Part shown: positions 1-8,285 of the stretch, one piece after another
Position numbering within the stretch: position 1 is the stretch's first letter
Layout of the letters: the number at the start of each line of letters is the position of its first letter
From: Ruminococcus sp.
Lineage (GTDB): Bacteria > Bacillota > Clostridia > Oscillospirales > Ruminococcaceae
NCBI GenBank assembly: GCA_020861185.1
Contig: JAJBSV010000008.1
Span: 186,001-250,000 of the forward strand
Length of the DNA stretch: 64,000 nt
Direction of reading: 5' to 3'
Made by a program: the position numbers and the translations under genes
The notes under the pieces: generated by a model
The model's input: only the letters and a program-made list of their open reading frames with translations
What the model was told of the DNA's origin: nothing
Databases searched by the model: none

Positions 1-255
1 CTGCGTGCATACGTTGGTTACATTATAGCCGCTGTATACGATTATCGAAATAGATATTTTTGCAACGCCGTCGAGCATGGTAACTCTTATTGCGGTGTTA
101 TCCATCTTGCTCGAAAACATCTTAAGTATATCAAACGGGCGAACCGAAATCTTTGAAACGCCGCTTACTTCCAAAGCCGCATTCTTGGCAATCTGGATGA
201 TGACATTTTCGGATACTCTGAGAGTTCCCTTTCTTTTCTTTTCTGTGACTTCCAT
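1..255 (-). CDS. Asp23/Gls24 family envelope protein, 5' part (runs off window)
   Basis: The first 85 codons of a minus-strand gene whose 3' end lies beyond base 1. It begins MEVTEKKRKGTLRVSENVI and continues with LEVSGVSKIS and a run of short beta-strand-like segments, the pattern of Asp23/Gls24 (alkaline shock protein) domains. AGGAGG lies a few bases before the ATG. In Clostridia a Gls24-family gene often follows spoIIIAH, and here it lies 94 bp downstream of that gene with its own promoter in the gap. Family members are small proteins linked to envelope stress; the precise role is not known. The family call is fairly safe although only the N-terminal part is visible. Confidence 0.8.
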   Translation of the reverse strand, partial: MEVTEKKRKGTLRVSENVIIQIAKNAALEVSGVSKISVRPFDILKMFSSKMDNTAIRVTMLDGVAKISISIIVYSGYNVTNVCTQ

Positions 256-320
256 TAATTTGTCCTCCTATATTCGTCCTGAGATACGGAAGCGTCTGCT
301 TCGCATAAATATACAAATAC

Positions 321-349
321 AGTATAGCACAAATCGGCCGCCGAAACAA
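321..349 (-). promoter_or_regulatory. Sigma-A-like promoter of the Asp23-family gene
   Basis: On the minus strand TTGTTT and TATACT are separated by exactly 17 bp and point at the Asp23/Gls24 gene 66 bp away. It would let this gene be expressed independently of the sporulation operon upstream. Confidence 0.5.
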
Positions 350-931
350 CTACTTTACCTCAAAAATTCTGATATTTTCATTCTGAACATCCACTTCCGA
401 TAGCAAAATGTCTTTGATTTGTGCCGCTTGTGCACTTGTCAAGCCCTCAGACTTTACAACTATATTTGCGTTTTCTCCGTCAAGATAGCATACACAATCT
501 TCAAAGCCTGCGGCGATAACCAGATTTTCGATTATTGTTTCGCTCTCAATAAGCGACGAAAGCGCTACGGCTTCCTCTGTGTAGGAGGAAAGCTCTTCAT
601 CGGAAATGTCTCCGCCGTCGAGCATCATCTTAAGAGTTTCTACCGCCTCATCCCTTGATGTGAGCTTTTCGAGTCTTGCCTGTGCGAAGTAGTCATCCGA
701 CGAATAGTCGACTACCTCGGTGCCGTTTACGTAAGTTATTTCACCGTAAACATCGCTCATATCAAGACTTGTAACGACATCGGTCGCTTTTAAGTCGGTG
801 TTCGTGAGCTCGTAATTCGCATAGACGGCTATTCCCAGAAGCAGAACAAGACATGTGATGATTATCTGTCTCTTGGATACTCTTAGGTTAAATCTGATTT
901 TTCTGTTTTTCTTTGCCATTGCAGTTGCCAT
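350..931 (-). CDS. spoIIIAH: Stage III sporulation protein AH
   Basis: 193 residues: a basic N-terminus, one membrane segment at about residues 22-40 (IIITCLVLLLGIAVYANY), then an extracytoplasmic part whose last 60 residues have the ring-building-motif character of SpoIIIAH/YscJ-like proteins. In the family this mother-cell protein assembles with SpoIIQ of the forespore to form the channel across the engulfing membranes. AAGGAG lies just upstream of the first ATG, supporting this start over the internal Met at residue 5. It is the last gene of the spoIIIA series, 12 bp after spoIIIAG. Confidence 0.92.
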   Translation of the reverse strand: MATAMAKKNRKIRFNLRVSKRQIIITCLVLLLGIAVYANYELTNTDLKATDVVTSLDMSDVYGEITYVNGTEVVDYSSDDYFAQARLEKLTSRDEAVETLKMMLDGGDISDEELSSYTEEAVALSSLIESETIIENLVIAAGFEDCVCYLDGENANIVVKSEGLTSAQAAQIKDILLSEVDVQNENIRIFEVK

Positions 932-943
932 TGAAATCTCTCC

Positions 944-1438
944 TTAGTTGCTTTTTGCTACATAAACCTTGTTTGACGGTATATCCAAAACGGTAGAAAC
1001 CGCTTTTATGACCTGTTCCTGAATTACTGCCCTATCGCCTCCTGTACAGACTACAAGTACTCCGCTCACCTGCGGATTATCTATTCTTTCAATCAACGCC
1101 TCCTTATTCCCTATAATTACTGTTTCGGTTTTCGTTTCGAGCTCATCTTTCTCGATATCTGTTGTGTAGACATAAGAAGCAGAGCTTTCTATCGTCAGCA
1201 TGACCGTAACGTCACCTACGCCGTCAATCTTTGAAATAATCTCTTCGAGCTGAAGCTTGAGCTCTTCGGCATACTCTGAGCTTACGTCGGGAATAGTTTC
1301 CGAGTCGGACGTATCTTCATCATCGCTTTCAAAGCTGTTCAGTGCCAGAATGAGAATAACAGACAACACAGCTACTGCAAGATATATGATTTGTTTGCCG
1401 GTAAGCCTGAACTTTTCTTTAAGTCTGTCAAGAATCAT
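944..1438 (-). CDS. spoIIIAG: Stage III sporulation protein AG
   Basis: 164 residues with a single N-terminal membrane helix (about residues 16-36), an acidic spacer, and a C-terminal ring-building domain containing IDGVGDVTVMLTIES and VSGVLVVCTGGD. SpoIIIAG forms a large oligomeric ring in the intermembrane space of the forespore channel. It is somewhat shorter than the roughly 200-residue B. subtilis protein. GGAGG precedes the ATG; the start overlaps the end of spoIIIAF by 11 bp, so translation is probably coupled. Confidence 0.93.
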   Translation of the reverse strand: MILDRLKEKFRLTGKQIIYLAVAVLSVILILALNSFESDDEDTSDSETIPDVSSEYAEELKLQLEEIISKIDGVGDVTVMLTIESSASYVYTTDIEKDELETKTETVIIGNKEALIERIDNPQVSGVLVVCTGGDRAVIQEQVIKAVSTVLDIPSNKVYVAKSN

Positions 1439-1904
1439 TTACGTCCTCCGAAAAGCTGATATCAAGGGTTACTTCCCCGATTTTGTCACCGGTTACCTTG
1501 AGGATTTTGCTTTCGTACGCTTCACTGCTTCCCGGGATTGTCAGGCTTATTTTACTAATAGATATGCCGTTATCCTCGTCAATATTAGTTTCAACTGAGA
1601 TTTTTTCTACCGGTATGCCGTTCTCCTTATATATCAGAAGAATGCTGTCGGCAAGACGTTCCTCAAGCTCGCTTATAACCAAGTCGTTATAGCTGTAATC
1701 TGATTCGTAAAGCAAATCTGCGTCTATAGCCCCATCGAAGGTGAAATCAAGATTTAAAACCGCTCCGGCTATTGTGAGAGCCGTCAGAATTGAGATGACC
1801 GTTTTCATTTTCTGTTTGTAACTATCCGGGGTAAGCATCATGACGAGCATGTACACAAGTGACAATATGCATACTGTTAAGGTGATATTCTTTACAGACG
1901 TCAT
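1428..1904 (-). CDS. spoIIIAF: Stage III sporulation protein AF
   Basis: 158 residues. Two membrane helices at the N-terminus (about residues 8-26 and 34-54) are followed by a soluble domain with a further ring-building-like fold (KISVETNIDEDNGISISKIS), as in SpoIIIAF. The ATG overlaps the TGA of spoIIIAE (ATGA), which indicates translational coupling, and GAGG is present upstream. Like its neighbours it belongs to the mother-cell half of the SpoIIIA-SpoIIQ channel. Confidence 0.9.
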   Translation of the reverse strand: MTSVKNITLTVCILSLVYMLVMMLTPDSYKQKMKTVISILTALTIAGAVLNLDFTFDGAIDADLLYESDYSYNDLVISELEERLADSILLIYKENGIPVEKISVETNIDEDNGISISKISLTIPGSSEAYESKILKVTGDKIGEVTLDISFSEDVNDS

Positions 1905-2989
1905 ACGTATGCCTCACTGCCTATAAGCATTATCATTCCGGTTGAAATCAGAAACATCAGGGCGTATATTATGAGTAGTGTTACGCCGAGAGAATATACA
2001 TCGCCTATTCCCCTCATAAGCGCGCTGAGTCTGTAGGAGCCGGTAATACTGCAAGTCCAGTCGAGGATTATAAACGTGATTCTGTAAACACACATAGTGA
2101 TAATCGGAACTGCGAGAATCAGGACTATTATTACGATTCCGAGTGCACCGACTGCCGAACGAAGCGTTCCAAGGCTCTGACTTACAGCCTGATATGATTC
2201 GGATAATGACATTCCAACGAGAGGCACAAAGCTCGATACCAAGTATCTGCCAGCTCGCAGGAGGATGCTGTTGCCTGCCCTTCCTACCGTAGTCTGAAGC
2301 CCGATAACTCCCACAAATACTGTCATGATAACGCCGACGATATAGGTCAAAGCTCTTTTGAGTGTGCCGGTGAGATTCGGTAAATCGGGATTTATCGCCT
2401 GAGTGCAGGACATCACGAGCATACATACCAGAATAGGTTTCAGAACCTGTCCGGCAATCAGGGAGACAGCTTCGGAAGCATAGAGTACAAGAGCGTTATA
2501 TGCGCCTGCTCCCGTTGTGTTCCCTGAAGCGGCGGTTATTGCGGCAAAAATCGGTATATATGACGACATAAATGTCTCCTGTGATTTCATGACGCTTAGC
2601 ATATCGGAAAAAGATGAGATTATCATCGGAGTGATACACAAAAAGCATATGAGAGTGAAAACTTCGCCATACATTCCCGAATGTTGAGAGATTGACATGA
2701 CCACTTCGCTTACGAGCGATATAACCAGCACGCAGATGAAGACACTTGCCGGCTTTTTCAGCGCAGATTTGAATGCCGAAGCGAAATAGTTGAGGATTGA
2801 ACCTGCCGAAATGTTTGAAATCGTTTCGGGATTTGAAACGTCAACAGAGTTATCTTCAAGAAAATCACCGGCGTTATCTGTTTCTATCTCACTGAAATCT
2901 ATCCCGAGCTCATTTTCATAATCGGTTGCGGTCACTTTGATTGTCAGCAATATTAACATCAGTATAAACAGAATGATTCTTCTTTTCAT
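1901..2989 (-). CDS. spoIIIAE: Stage III sporulation protein AE
   Basis: 362 residues, close to the usual length. The N-terminus resembles a cleavable signal (MKRRIILFILMLILLTIKVTA), followed by an acidic stretch and then about seven membrane helices from residue 80 onward, ending LMFLISTGMIMLIGSEAYV. SpoIIIAE is the main polytopic membrane component of the SpoIIIA complex. AGGA lies before the ATG and the gene starts 3 bp after the spoIIIAD stop. Confidence 0.94.
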   Translation of the reverse strand: MKRRIILFILMLILLTIKVTATDYENELGIDFSEIETDNAGDFLEDNSVDVSNPETISNISAGSILNYFASAFKSALKKPASVFICVLVISLVSEVVMSISQHSGMYGEVFTLICFLCITPMIISSFSDMLSVMKSQETFMSSYIPIFAAITAASGNTTGAGAYNALVLYASEAVSLIAGQVLKPILVCMLVMSCTQAINPDLPNLTGTLKRALTYIVGVIMTVFVGVIGLQTTVGRAGNSILLRAGRYLVSSFVPLVGMSLSESYQAVSQSLGTLRSAVGALGIVIIVLILAVPIITMCVYRITFIILDWTCSITGSYRLSALMRGIGDVYSLGVTLLIIYALMFLISTGMIMLIGSEAYV

Positions 2990-2992
2990 GCT

Positions 2993-3385
2993 TTATCCTA
3001 ACTCCAATATACTTTCAACAGCCTCTATGAAGCTTTTTATCAGTGGCAAACAGATAACCGAAACAGCAACCCTGCCGGCGATGTCTATGACACTTGCGAG
3101 AGCGCCTTCTCCGCAATCACGGCAACAGGAGGATGATATTTCGCAGACATAGCATATCCCTAGTACCCGAAAGACTATTGAGATATAGGAGCCACTGACT
3201 TCGGAAATGCCGGCTAAGTTCCGAACCTCGTAAAGCACGTCCGAAATTGTCCCGATAATCGAAAACGCCACTGCCGCAACTCCGGCAATCGTAATGACGA
3301 GCGCTATATCCTGATTTGTAGGCTGAATTGTCTTCGCAATTATGGCAGTAACTATACATAAAGCCGCTATAGCAAGAATGTCCAC
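2993..3385 (-). CDS. spoIIIAD: Stage III sporulation protein AD
   Basis: 130 residues with about four membrane helices, in the position and size expected for SpoIIIAD. The reading frame begins with GTG (MDILAIAALC); no good ATG is available. The Shine-Dalgarno signal is weak, so expression probably depends on ribosomes arriving from spoIIIAC, whose stop is 20 bp upstream. It acts with SpoIIIAC and SpoIIIAE in the mother-cell membrane. Confidence 0.9.
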   Translation of the reverse strand: MDILAIAALCIVTAIIAKTIQPTNQDIALVITIAGVAAVAFSIIGTISDVLYEVRNLAGISEVSGSYISIVFRVLGICYVCEISSSCCRDCGEGALASVIDIAGRVAVSVICLPLIKSFIEAVESILELG

Positions 3386-3405
3386 GTCCGTTGTCCGTTT
3401 CCAAG

Positions 3406-3600
3406 CTAAAATCCGAACGTGCTCTTGACCGTATCGAACAGCTCCGCAATTTCGCTTACGAGCATAAGCATCACAACGACCAATCCTGCTATTGTAATCA
3501 TCAGAGCCTGCTCATCGCGTTCGGAGCGCTTCATAAGCTGACTGAGCACCGCTACGATTATTCCCACTCCCGCAATCTTGAATATCAAATCAACATCCAT
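3406..3600 (-). CDS. spoIIIAC: Stage III sporulation protein AC
   Basis: 64 residues with two membrane helices and a short charged cytoplasmic loop (QLMKRSERDEQ) between them, the standard SpoIIIAC design and length. GAGGG precedes the ATG. It lies 9 bp after spoIIIAB in the same transcription unit. The charged loop followed by LMITIAGLVVVMLMLVSEI is typical of this small protein. Confidence 0.93.
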   Translation of the reverse strand: MDVDLIFKIAGVGIIVAVLSQLMKRSERDEQALMITIAGLVVVMLMLVSEIAELFDTVKSTFGF

Positions 3601-3609
3601 AAGCTACCC

Positions 3610-4098
3610 TCACATCAATACCAAACATATAACAATCCCAGAGAACGCTCCAAGGCAGAGATAAAGTTTTCTTTTGCCTGCAAGTTCATTTTCTATGGCG
3701 ATTCTGTCGCTTTTTATTTCGCCAAGTATGGTCTCAAGTCCTGAAATCTGCGTTTCCGATTCGTACATTCCGAGAAATTCGGAGATTTTCATGAATGCAG
3801 ATTCTGTGCTTTCGCTCGCATCGCCAAGCGATTTCTCGCAGGCTTTCAGGAAGCTTTCCGAAAAGCTGTCCGTAATCTTTGTAAAACCACTCACATCGAA
3901 TGCAGTGATATCCGAAAAGCATTTTTCGCAGAGCTGATAGACATCATAGGAACCGTATTTAAGAAGTGCTTCCATTTGAAAAATTACGCCTTCAAGCTCT
4001 TTTGCAATCCGGATTTTACGCTTCTCGCGATTGAGCTGTTCGTTGGAAATCAGAAAACATGAGATTACAACAGCTGAATATAACAGAAGCCTAATCAA
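3610..4098 (-). CDS. spoIIIAB: Stage III sporulation protein AB
   Basis: 162 residues: an N-terminal membrane helix (IRLLLYSAVVISCFLISNEQ), a long alpha-helical middle (EGVIFQMEALLKYGSYDVYQLC) and a C-terminal helix, a type II secretion GspF-like layout as in SpoIIIAB. The start is TTG, overlapping the spoIIIAA stop by 8 bp (TTGATTAG). There is no clear Shine-Dalgarno sequence, so translation is likely coupled to spoIIIAA. Confidence 0.9.
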   Translation of the reverse strand: MIRLLLYSAVVISCFLISNEQLNREKRKIRIAKELEGVIFQMEALLKYGSYDVYQLCEKCFSDITAFDVSGFTKITDSFSESFLKACEKSLGDASESTESAFMKISEFLGMYESETQISGLETILGEIKSDRIAIENELAGKRKLYLCLGAFSGIVICLVLM

Positions 4099-4999
4099 TC
4101 TTTATAATCTCGTATTCGTAATTTCTTCCGAGAACTGCCGCATACTGAAAAGCATTTTCCGAAATAAGAGCCTTGACTATCCGTTTCTTCTTTGCTTCTT
4201 CAAGGCTTTCCGAATGTACGGCGGTAATCAGAGTAACTCCTGAGTGTAAAGCGAATTCAAGAGCCTGTAGCTCTTCTTCTGAGCCTATCTCATCTACGAC
4301 TATCACATCAGGAGACATTACCCTCACCGCCGTCGAGATGCCGATATGTTTGGGATAGCCGACAAATACATCTGTCAGCTCACCTATATCATTTTGGGCA
4401 GTGTCTCTGTGTGTGGCGGAGATTTCATTTTGCTCGTCTATGAGCGAGATCTTGAACCTCGAGCCTAAGAGACGCGTTGTGTCTCTTAGAAGAGTTGTCT
4501 TGCCGGATGCAGGCGCACCTATAATCAGAACCCCTGACGGCTTGGAGTTCATGCACATGTTTATAAGCTTCTCAGCAAAGCCTCTTTTTTCTCTTGCTAT
4601 TCTTATATTGATCGAAGAGACATATTTGATTGTTTCGACGCTTCGTAAGTCGCTTGCGTTTGTTACTGCGGTTCCGCAGATTCCTACCCTGTTGCCGCTT
4701 CCGACGGTTATGTAGCCCATAGACAGCTCTTTTGAATAGCTATGCAAAGAATAAGAGAAAGCGTTTTTGAAGGTATATTCTATGTCCGACGGCTCCGTGA
4801 TGACAGCGAAAGCGGAATCTTCCGCTAGTTCACTGCTTTCTGTTATATAGAGATTGCCTTTGACTGTAGATACAGAAACATGCCTTCCCAAGCGAAGCCT
4901 TATTTCGTTGATTCTGTCAATATCGGTTGGTGATAGTCGCTCGAAGGTTTGACGAAGCTTTGGTTGCAAAAGTTCTATGGCACTTTTGAATCCGTTCAT
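4091..4999 (-). CDS. spoIIIAA: Stage III sporulation protein AA (ATPase)
   Basis: First gene of the cluster. It encodes a secretion-type ATPase of 302 residues: Walker A GAPASGKTT at about residues 161-169 and Walker B VIVVDEIG at about 232-239. It probably energises assembly or transport of the SpoIIIA-SpoIIQ channel at the mother-cell membrane. An upstream in-frame ATG at 5020 exists, but AAAGGAG lies inside that extension and sits 8 bp before the ATG at 4999, which fixes the start there. The sigma-E-like promoter begins about 30 bp upstream. Confidence 0.94.
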   Translation of the reverse strand: MNGFKSAIELLQPKLRQTFERLSPTDIDRINEIRLRLGRHVSVSTVKGNLYITESSELAEDSAFAVITEPSDIEYTFKNAFSYSLHSYSKELSMGYITVGSGNRVGICGTAVTNASDLRSVETIKYVSSINIRIAREKRGFAEKLINMCMNSKPSGVLIIGAPASGKTTLLRDTTRLLGSRFKISLIDEQNEISATHRDTAQNDIGELTDVFVGYPKHIGISTAVRVMSPDVIVVDEIGSEEELQALEFALHSGVTLITAVHSESLEEAKKKRIVKALISENAFQYAAVLGRNYEYEIIKID

Positions 5000-5030
5000 A
5001 TTCGCATCTCCTTTTTTCATTGCCTGTCCA

Positions 5031-5059
5031 ATTCTATGAGAAAAATACCCCCGATATGC
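5031..5059 (-). promoter_or_regulatory. Probable sigma-E promoter of the spoIIIA operon
   Basis: Minus strand: GCATATC, 14 bp, CATAGAAT. This matches the mother-cell sigma-E pattern (about GNATANN, 13-16 bp, CATACAAT), and sigma-E is known to transcribe spoIIIA in B. subtilis. Transcription would start near 5024, about 25 bp before spoIIIAA. Confidence 0.6.
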
Positions 5060-5062
5060 TTA

Positions 5063-5431
5063 TTACTTGCAATGCTTTGTGTTTATTCCCTTGATGCCGC
5101 CGATGACCGAGAACAGTGTACAGCAAATCATCTTTTCAAAGCATGCAACTGTAAGAGCTTTGTTTGCTATAAGGCAAAATATGAGAAGCACTGCAGACAC
5201 AATTCCTGCAATGATAAACCCCTGCATAAGCCCTTTGTTTCTTATAATCTGTGTTGAGACATAGCTTGCAAGAAGGCAACCGGTTGATAATATTAGAGTT
5301 CCCGCTATACCGACTATTTCATCCGGCACATCCATAAACGTCATAACCGTACCGAAAAGCACGGCAGTGGCTATTACAAACACCGCCAGAGACAGAAATC
5401 CTGCTACTATTCCCTTCTTGTAAAATTGCAT
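5063..5431 (-). CDS. TIGR04086 family membrane protein
   Basis: 122 residues with four predicted membrane helices (about 8-30, 40-62, 70-92 and 98-115), matching the TIGR04086 family of small polytopic proteins found near yajC in Clostridia. Function is unknown. The open frame extends far upstream through yajC, but the ATG at 5431 is preceded by GGAGGG and begins MQFYKKGIVAG as in relatives. That Shine-Dalgarno sequence lies in the 3' arm of the hairpin that follows yajC. Confidence 0.75.
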   Translation of the reverse strand: MQFYKKGIVAGFLSLAVFVIATAVLFGTVMTFMDVPDEIVGIAGTLILSTGCLLASYVSTQIIRNKGLMQGFIIAGIVSAVLLIFCLIANKALTVACFEKMICCTLFSVIGGIKGINTKHCK

Positions 5432-5433
5432 AA

Positions 5434-5476
5434 AGAAAACCCTCCGAATACTGCATAGTAAACAGTATTCGAAGGG
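5434..5476 (-). terminator. Hairpin terminator after yajC that also contains the next gene's SD
   Basis: A 14-bp stem (arms 5463-5476 and 5440-5453, 9-base loop) followed on the minus strand by TTTTCTTT. It would end yajC transcripts. The 3' arm contains GGAGGG, the ribosome binding site of the following membrane protein gene, so folding would also hide that start. Confidence 0.7.
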
Positions 5477-5498
5477 ATAATCGTTTAGAAGTCGAATT

Positions 5499-5948
5499 TT
5501 ACTTCTTTGTCTCCGACTCGGAAGCTGTGCTTTCAGACTTTGAATCTTCCTGCTTGTCGGATTTCTTGTCCTTCTTCTTGTCCTTTGCGGGAGAAGCTGA
5601 CTTTGAGTTCTTGGCAGCTGCCGCTTCCTTTTCAGCATCAAGATTCTGAGAGATAGCCCAGCGTCTGACTCTGAGTCTGCTTCTGTCTCCACCGGTTTCG
5701 ATAACAACGGTTTCTTCCTCAATCTTGCAGATGATACCGACAATTCCTCCTGCAGTGACAACCTCGTCACCGAGCTGAAGGTTCTTTCTCATCTCGGCAT
5801 CCTGCTTGTCCTTCTTGCGCTGAGGTCTGATAAGGATGAAGTAGAATGCAACCAAGATTACGACCATCCAGATGATGGATGACCAACCCATCGTTGCAGT
5901 TGTTGTCGATGTATCGGACGTAAGAAGTGTTATTAGTGCTGTTGACAT
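5499..5948 (-). CDS. yajC: Preprotein translocase accessory subunit YajC
   Basis: 149 residues: short N-terminus, one membrane helix (WSSIIWMVVILVAFYFILIR), the YajC signature RPQRKKDKQ, then LQLGDEVVTAGGIVGII. YajC works with SecDF at the Sec translocon. The C-terminus carries an unusual charged extension rich in Lys, Asp, Ser and Glu (KDKKKDKKSDKQEDSKSE) that is not part of the core family. GGAGGAGG lies 5 bp before the ATG at 5948, which makes the ATG 15 bp upstream a poor start. Confidence 0.9.
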   Translation of the reverse strand: MSTALITLLTSDTSTTTATMGWSSIIWMVVILVAFYFILIRPQRKKDKQDAEMRKNLQLGDEVVTAGGIVGIICKIEEETVVIETGGDRSRLRVRRWAISQNLDAEKEAAAAKNSKSASPAKDKKKDKKSDKQEDSKSESTASESETKK

Positions 5949-5991
5949 TGTATCCTCCTCCAAGGGTTAATTCGCGGTCTTTGAGTTAAAA

Positions 5992-7374
5992 TCAAAGAGA
6001 CTTGATGTATTCGTCCATTGCCTTAGCGGCAGTCTTACCTGCACCCATAGCGAGGATAACGGTAGCGGCACCTGTTACAGCATCGCCGCCGGCGTAAACG
6101 CCTTCCTTGGTGGTGAGCATGTCCTCATTGACAACGAGGCAGCCGTGCTTGTTGGCTTCGAGACCTGCGGTGGTCGAACGAATAAGCGGGTTGGGAGAAG
6201 TACCGATGGACATGATGCAAGCATCAACCGGGATGACATATTCTGAATCGGGAATAGCCTTTACGGAACGTCTTCCGCCAGCATCGGGCTCGCCGAGCTC
6301 CATCTTAACGCACTTGATGCCGTTTACAGCACCGTTCTCGTCGCCGAGAATTTCGATAGGATTGTTGAGGAACATGAACTCAATTCCCTCTTCCTTGGCG
6401 TGATGAACTTCTTCTTTTCTTGCGGGCATTTCAGCTTCTGAACGACGATAGATAACGTAAACATGCTCAGCACCGAGACGCATAGTGCAACGTGCGGCAT
6501 CCATTGCAACGTTACCGCCGCCAACTACAGCAACAGAGTTATACTTGCGGACAGGTGTATCGTATTCCTCGAGATAGCCCTTCATGAGGTTGATTCTTGT
6601 CAGGTATTCGTTAGCGGAGAATACACCAACAAGTGATTCGCCGGGGATGTTCATAAAGTTGGGAAGACCTGCACCGGTTCCAACGAATACAGCCTTGTAG
6701 CCCATTTCCATGATTTCGTCGATAGAGAGAATCTTACCGATAACCATGTCGGTCTTGATTTCAACGCCGAGAGCCTTCAGGTTGTCAACTTCGTGCTGAA
6801 CGGTAGCCTTGGGAAGTCTGAATTCGGGAATACCATACATCAGAACACCGCCGGCGGTGTGGAATGCTTCGAAAATGGTTACGCTGTAGCCGAGCTTAGC
6901 GAGGTCTGCGGCACATGTAAGACCGGAAGGACCGGAACCAACAACCGCAACCTTGATGCCGTTGGGTTCAGCCTTTTCCTGTTCGAGCTTCTTGTCTGCC
7001 ATATAGTCGGCGCAGAATCTCTCGAGCTTACCGATTGCAACGGGCTCGCCCTTGATTCCCCTTACGCACTTACCCTCGCACTGGCTCTCCTGCGGGCAAA
7101 CACGACCGCTGACTGCGGGAAGACCGTTGGTGGAGGTGATAATCTTGTAAGCTTCTTCAAAATTGCCTTCCTTGACCTGAGCCAGGAAGTCAGGAATCTT
7201 TACGCTGACAGGGCATCCGCTTACGCAAGGTCTGTTCTTGCAGTTAAGGCATCTTGCCGCCTCGTTCATAGCTTCTTCGGCTGTATAGCCCAAGCACACT
7301 TCTTTAAAGTTTCTTGCCCTTACCTTGGGATCCTGCTCGGTAATGGGTGTTTTCTGAGCTTGCATATTAGGCAT
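5992..7374 (-). CDS. nfnB: NADPH-binding large subunit of NfnAB transhydrogenase (GltD-like)
   Basis: 460 residues. An N-terminal iron-sulfur domain with CLNCKNRPCVSGCP near residues 41-54, followed by FAD-binding GSGPSGL and NAD(P)H-binding GGGNVAMDAAR, is the architecture of glutamate synthase small subunit relatives. The preceding gene encodes the NfnA partner, so the pair is most likely NADH-dependent ferredoxin:NADP+ oxidoreductase, a flavin-bifurcating enzyme balancing NADH, NADPH and reduced ferredoxin in anaerobes. AGGAGG precedes the ATG; the start overlaps the nfnA stop by 8 bp. Confidence 0.88.
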   Translation of the reverse strand: MPNMQAQKTPITEQDPKVRARNFKEVCLGYTAEEAMNEAARCLNCKNRPCVSGCPVSVKIPDFLAQVKEGNFEEAYKIITSTNGLPAVSGRVCPQESQCEGKCVRGIKGEPVAIGKLERFCADYMADKKLEQEKAEPNGIKVAVVGSGPSGLTCAADLAKLGYSVTIFEAFHTAGGVLMYGIPEFRLPKATVQHEVDNLKALGVEIKTDMVIGKILSIDEIMEMGYKAVFVGTGAGLPNFMNIPGESLVGVFSANEYLTRINLMKGYLEEYDTPVRKYNSVAVVGGGNVAMDAARCTMRLGAEHVYVIYRRSEAEMPARKEEVHHAKEEGIEFMFLNNPIEILGDENGAVNGIKCVKMELGEPDAGGRRSVKAIPDSEYVIPVDACIMSIGTSPNPLIRSTTAGLEANKHGCLVVNEDMLTTKEGVYAGGDAVTGAATVILAMGAGKTAAKAMDEYIKSL

Positions 7375-8215
7375 GTCTGACTCCTCCTGTTAATCTGCAA
7401 ATGTGTTCTTTATCGTGAGCTTCCTGCTCTCTGTAAGCGGAGTTTCTTCTCATAAGCTCGTTGAAGTCAACCTCGAAACCGTCGAAGTCGGGACCGTCAA
7501 CACAAGCATACTTGGTCTTGCCGCCAACGGTGACTCTGCATCCGCCGCACATTCCGGTACCGTCAATCATGATAGGATTGAGGGAAACCATAGTCTTGAT
7601 ATTGTAAGGACGAGTAACGCCGCAAACGAACTTCATCATCGGAACGGGACCGATAGCGATAACGAGGTCATACTGTTCGCCGCTGTCGATGAGCTCCTGA
7701 AGCTGATTGGTAACGAAGCCCTTCTTGCCGTAAGTACCATCATCGGTTGTAATGTAATAATTGTCGCATACAGCCCTCATTTCATCCTCAAGGATAACGA
7801 TATCCTTGCTTCTGAATCCGGCAATGATGTCGACCTTGACGCCCATGTTGTGAAGAGCCTTTGCCGAAGGATATGCAATAGCGCAACCAACGCCGCCGCC
7901 GATAACACAAGCATGCTTGACGTTCTCGCCAAACTCGGAAGCAACACCGAGCGGTCCTACTACGTCGAGGATGCTGTTGCCCTGCTCCATTGTGCCTAGC
8001 TGATAAGTGGATTTTCCGACCTTCTGGAAGATGATGGTGATTGTGCCCTTCTCACGGTCGTAGTCCGCAACGGTCAGCGGGATTCTTTCGCCCAACTCGT
8101 CAGTTCTGAAGATGATAAACTGTCCGGCTTTTACCTTCTTGGCAATAAGCGGAGCGTCAATCACCATTAGTGTAACTGAATCATTGAGCTCGCGTTTTTC
8201 TAAAATTTTATACAC
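7367..8215 (-). CDS. nfnA: FAD/NAD-binding small subunit of NfnAB transhydrogenase
   Basis: 282 residues of the dihydroorotate dehydrogenase electron-transfer (PyrK/FNR-like) family: N-terminal FAD-binding barrel (VKAGQFIIFRTDELGERIPL), a GGGVGCA nucleotide motif, and a C-terminal 2Fe-2S cluster region with GMCGGCRVTV and YACVDGP. Together with nfnB it forms the bifurcating transhydrogenase. The start is GTG: AAAGGAGG lies 7 bp upstream of it, while the open frame upstream has no such signal. A TTGAAA-N17-TATAAT promoter lies 35 bp upstream. Confidence 0.87.
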   Translation of the reverse strand: MYKILEKRELNDSVTLMVIDAPLIAKKVKAGQFIIFRTDELGERIPLTVADYDREKGTITIIFQKVGKSTYQLGTMEQGNSILDVVGPLGVASEFGENVKHACVIGGGVGCAIAYPSAKALHNMGVKVDIIAGFRSKDIVILEDEMRAVCDNYYITTDDGTYGKKGFVTNQLQELIDSGEQYDLVIAIGPVPMMKFVCGVTRPYNIKTMVSLNPIMIDGTGMCGGCRVTVGGKTKYACVDGPDFDGFEVDFNELMRRNSAYREQEAHDKEHICRLTGGVRHA

Positions 8216-8249
8216 GGTTAGTCCTCCTTTGGAAACCTTATTACTTGCT

Positions 8250-8278
8250 ATTATACAACATACATCGCATAATTTCAA
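8250..8278 (-). promoter_or_regulatory. Sigma-A promoter of nfnAB
   Basis: Minus strand TTGAAA, 17 bp, TATAAT, pointing at nfnA. It lies between nfnA and the 3' end of the amidase gene, so nfnAB is transcribed separately from the cell-wall genes upstream. Confidence 0.7.
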
Positions 8279-8285
8279 GTATTTT

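Noticed and set aside
5063-5770. Longer 235-residue version of the TIGR04086 protein
   Set aside because: The extra N-terminus is out-of-frame yajC sequence rich in Arg/Lys; a good start signal sits at 5431.
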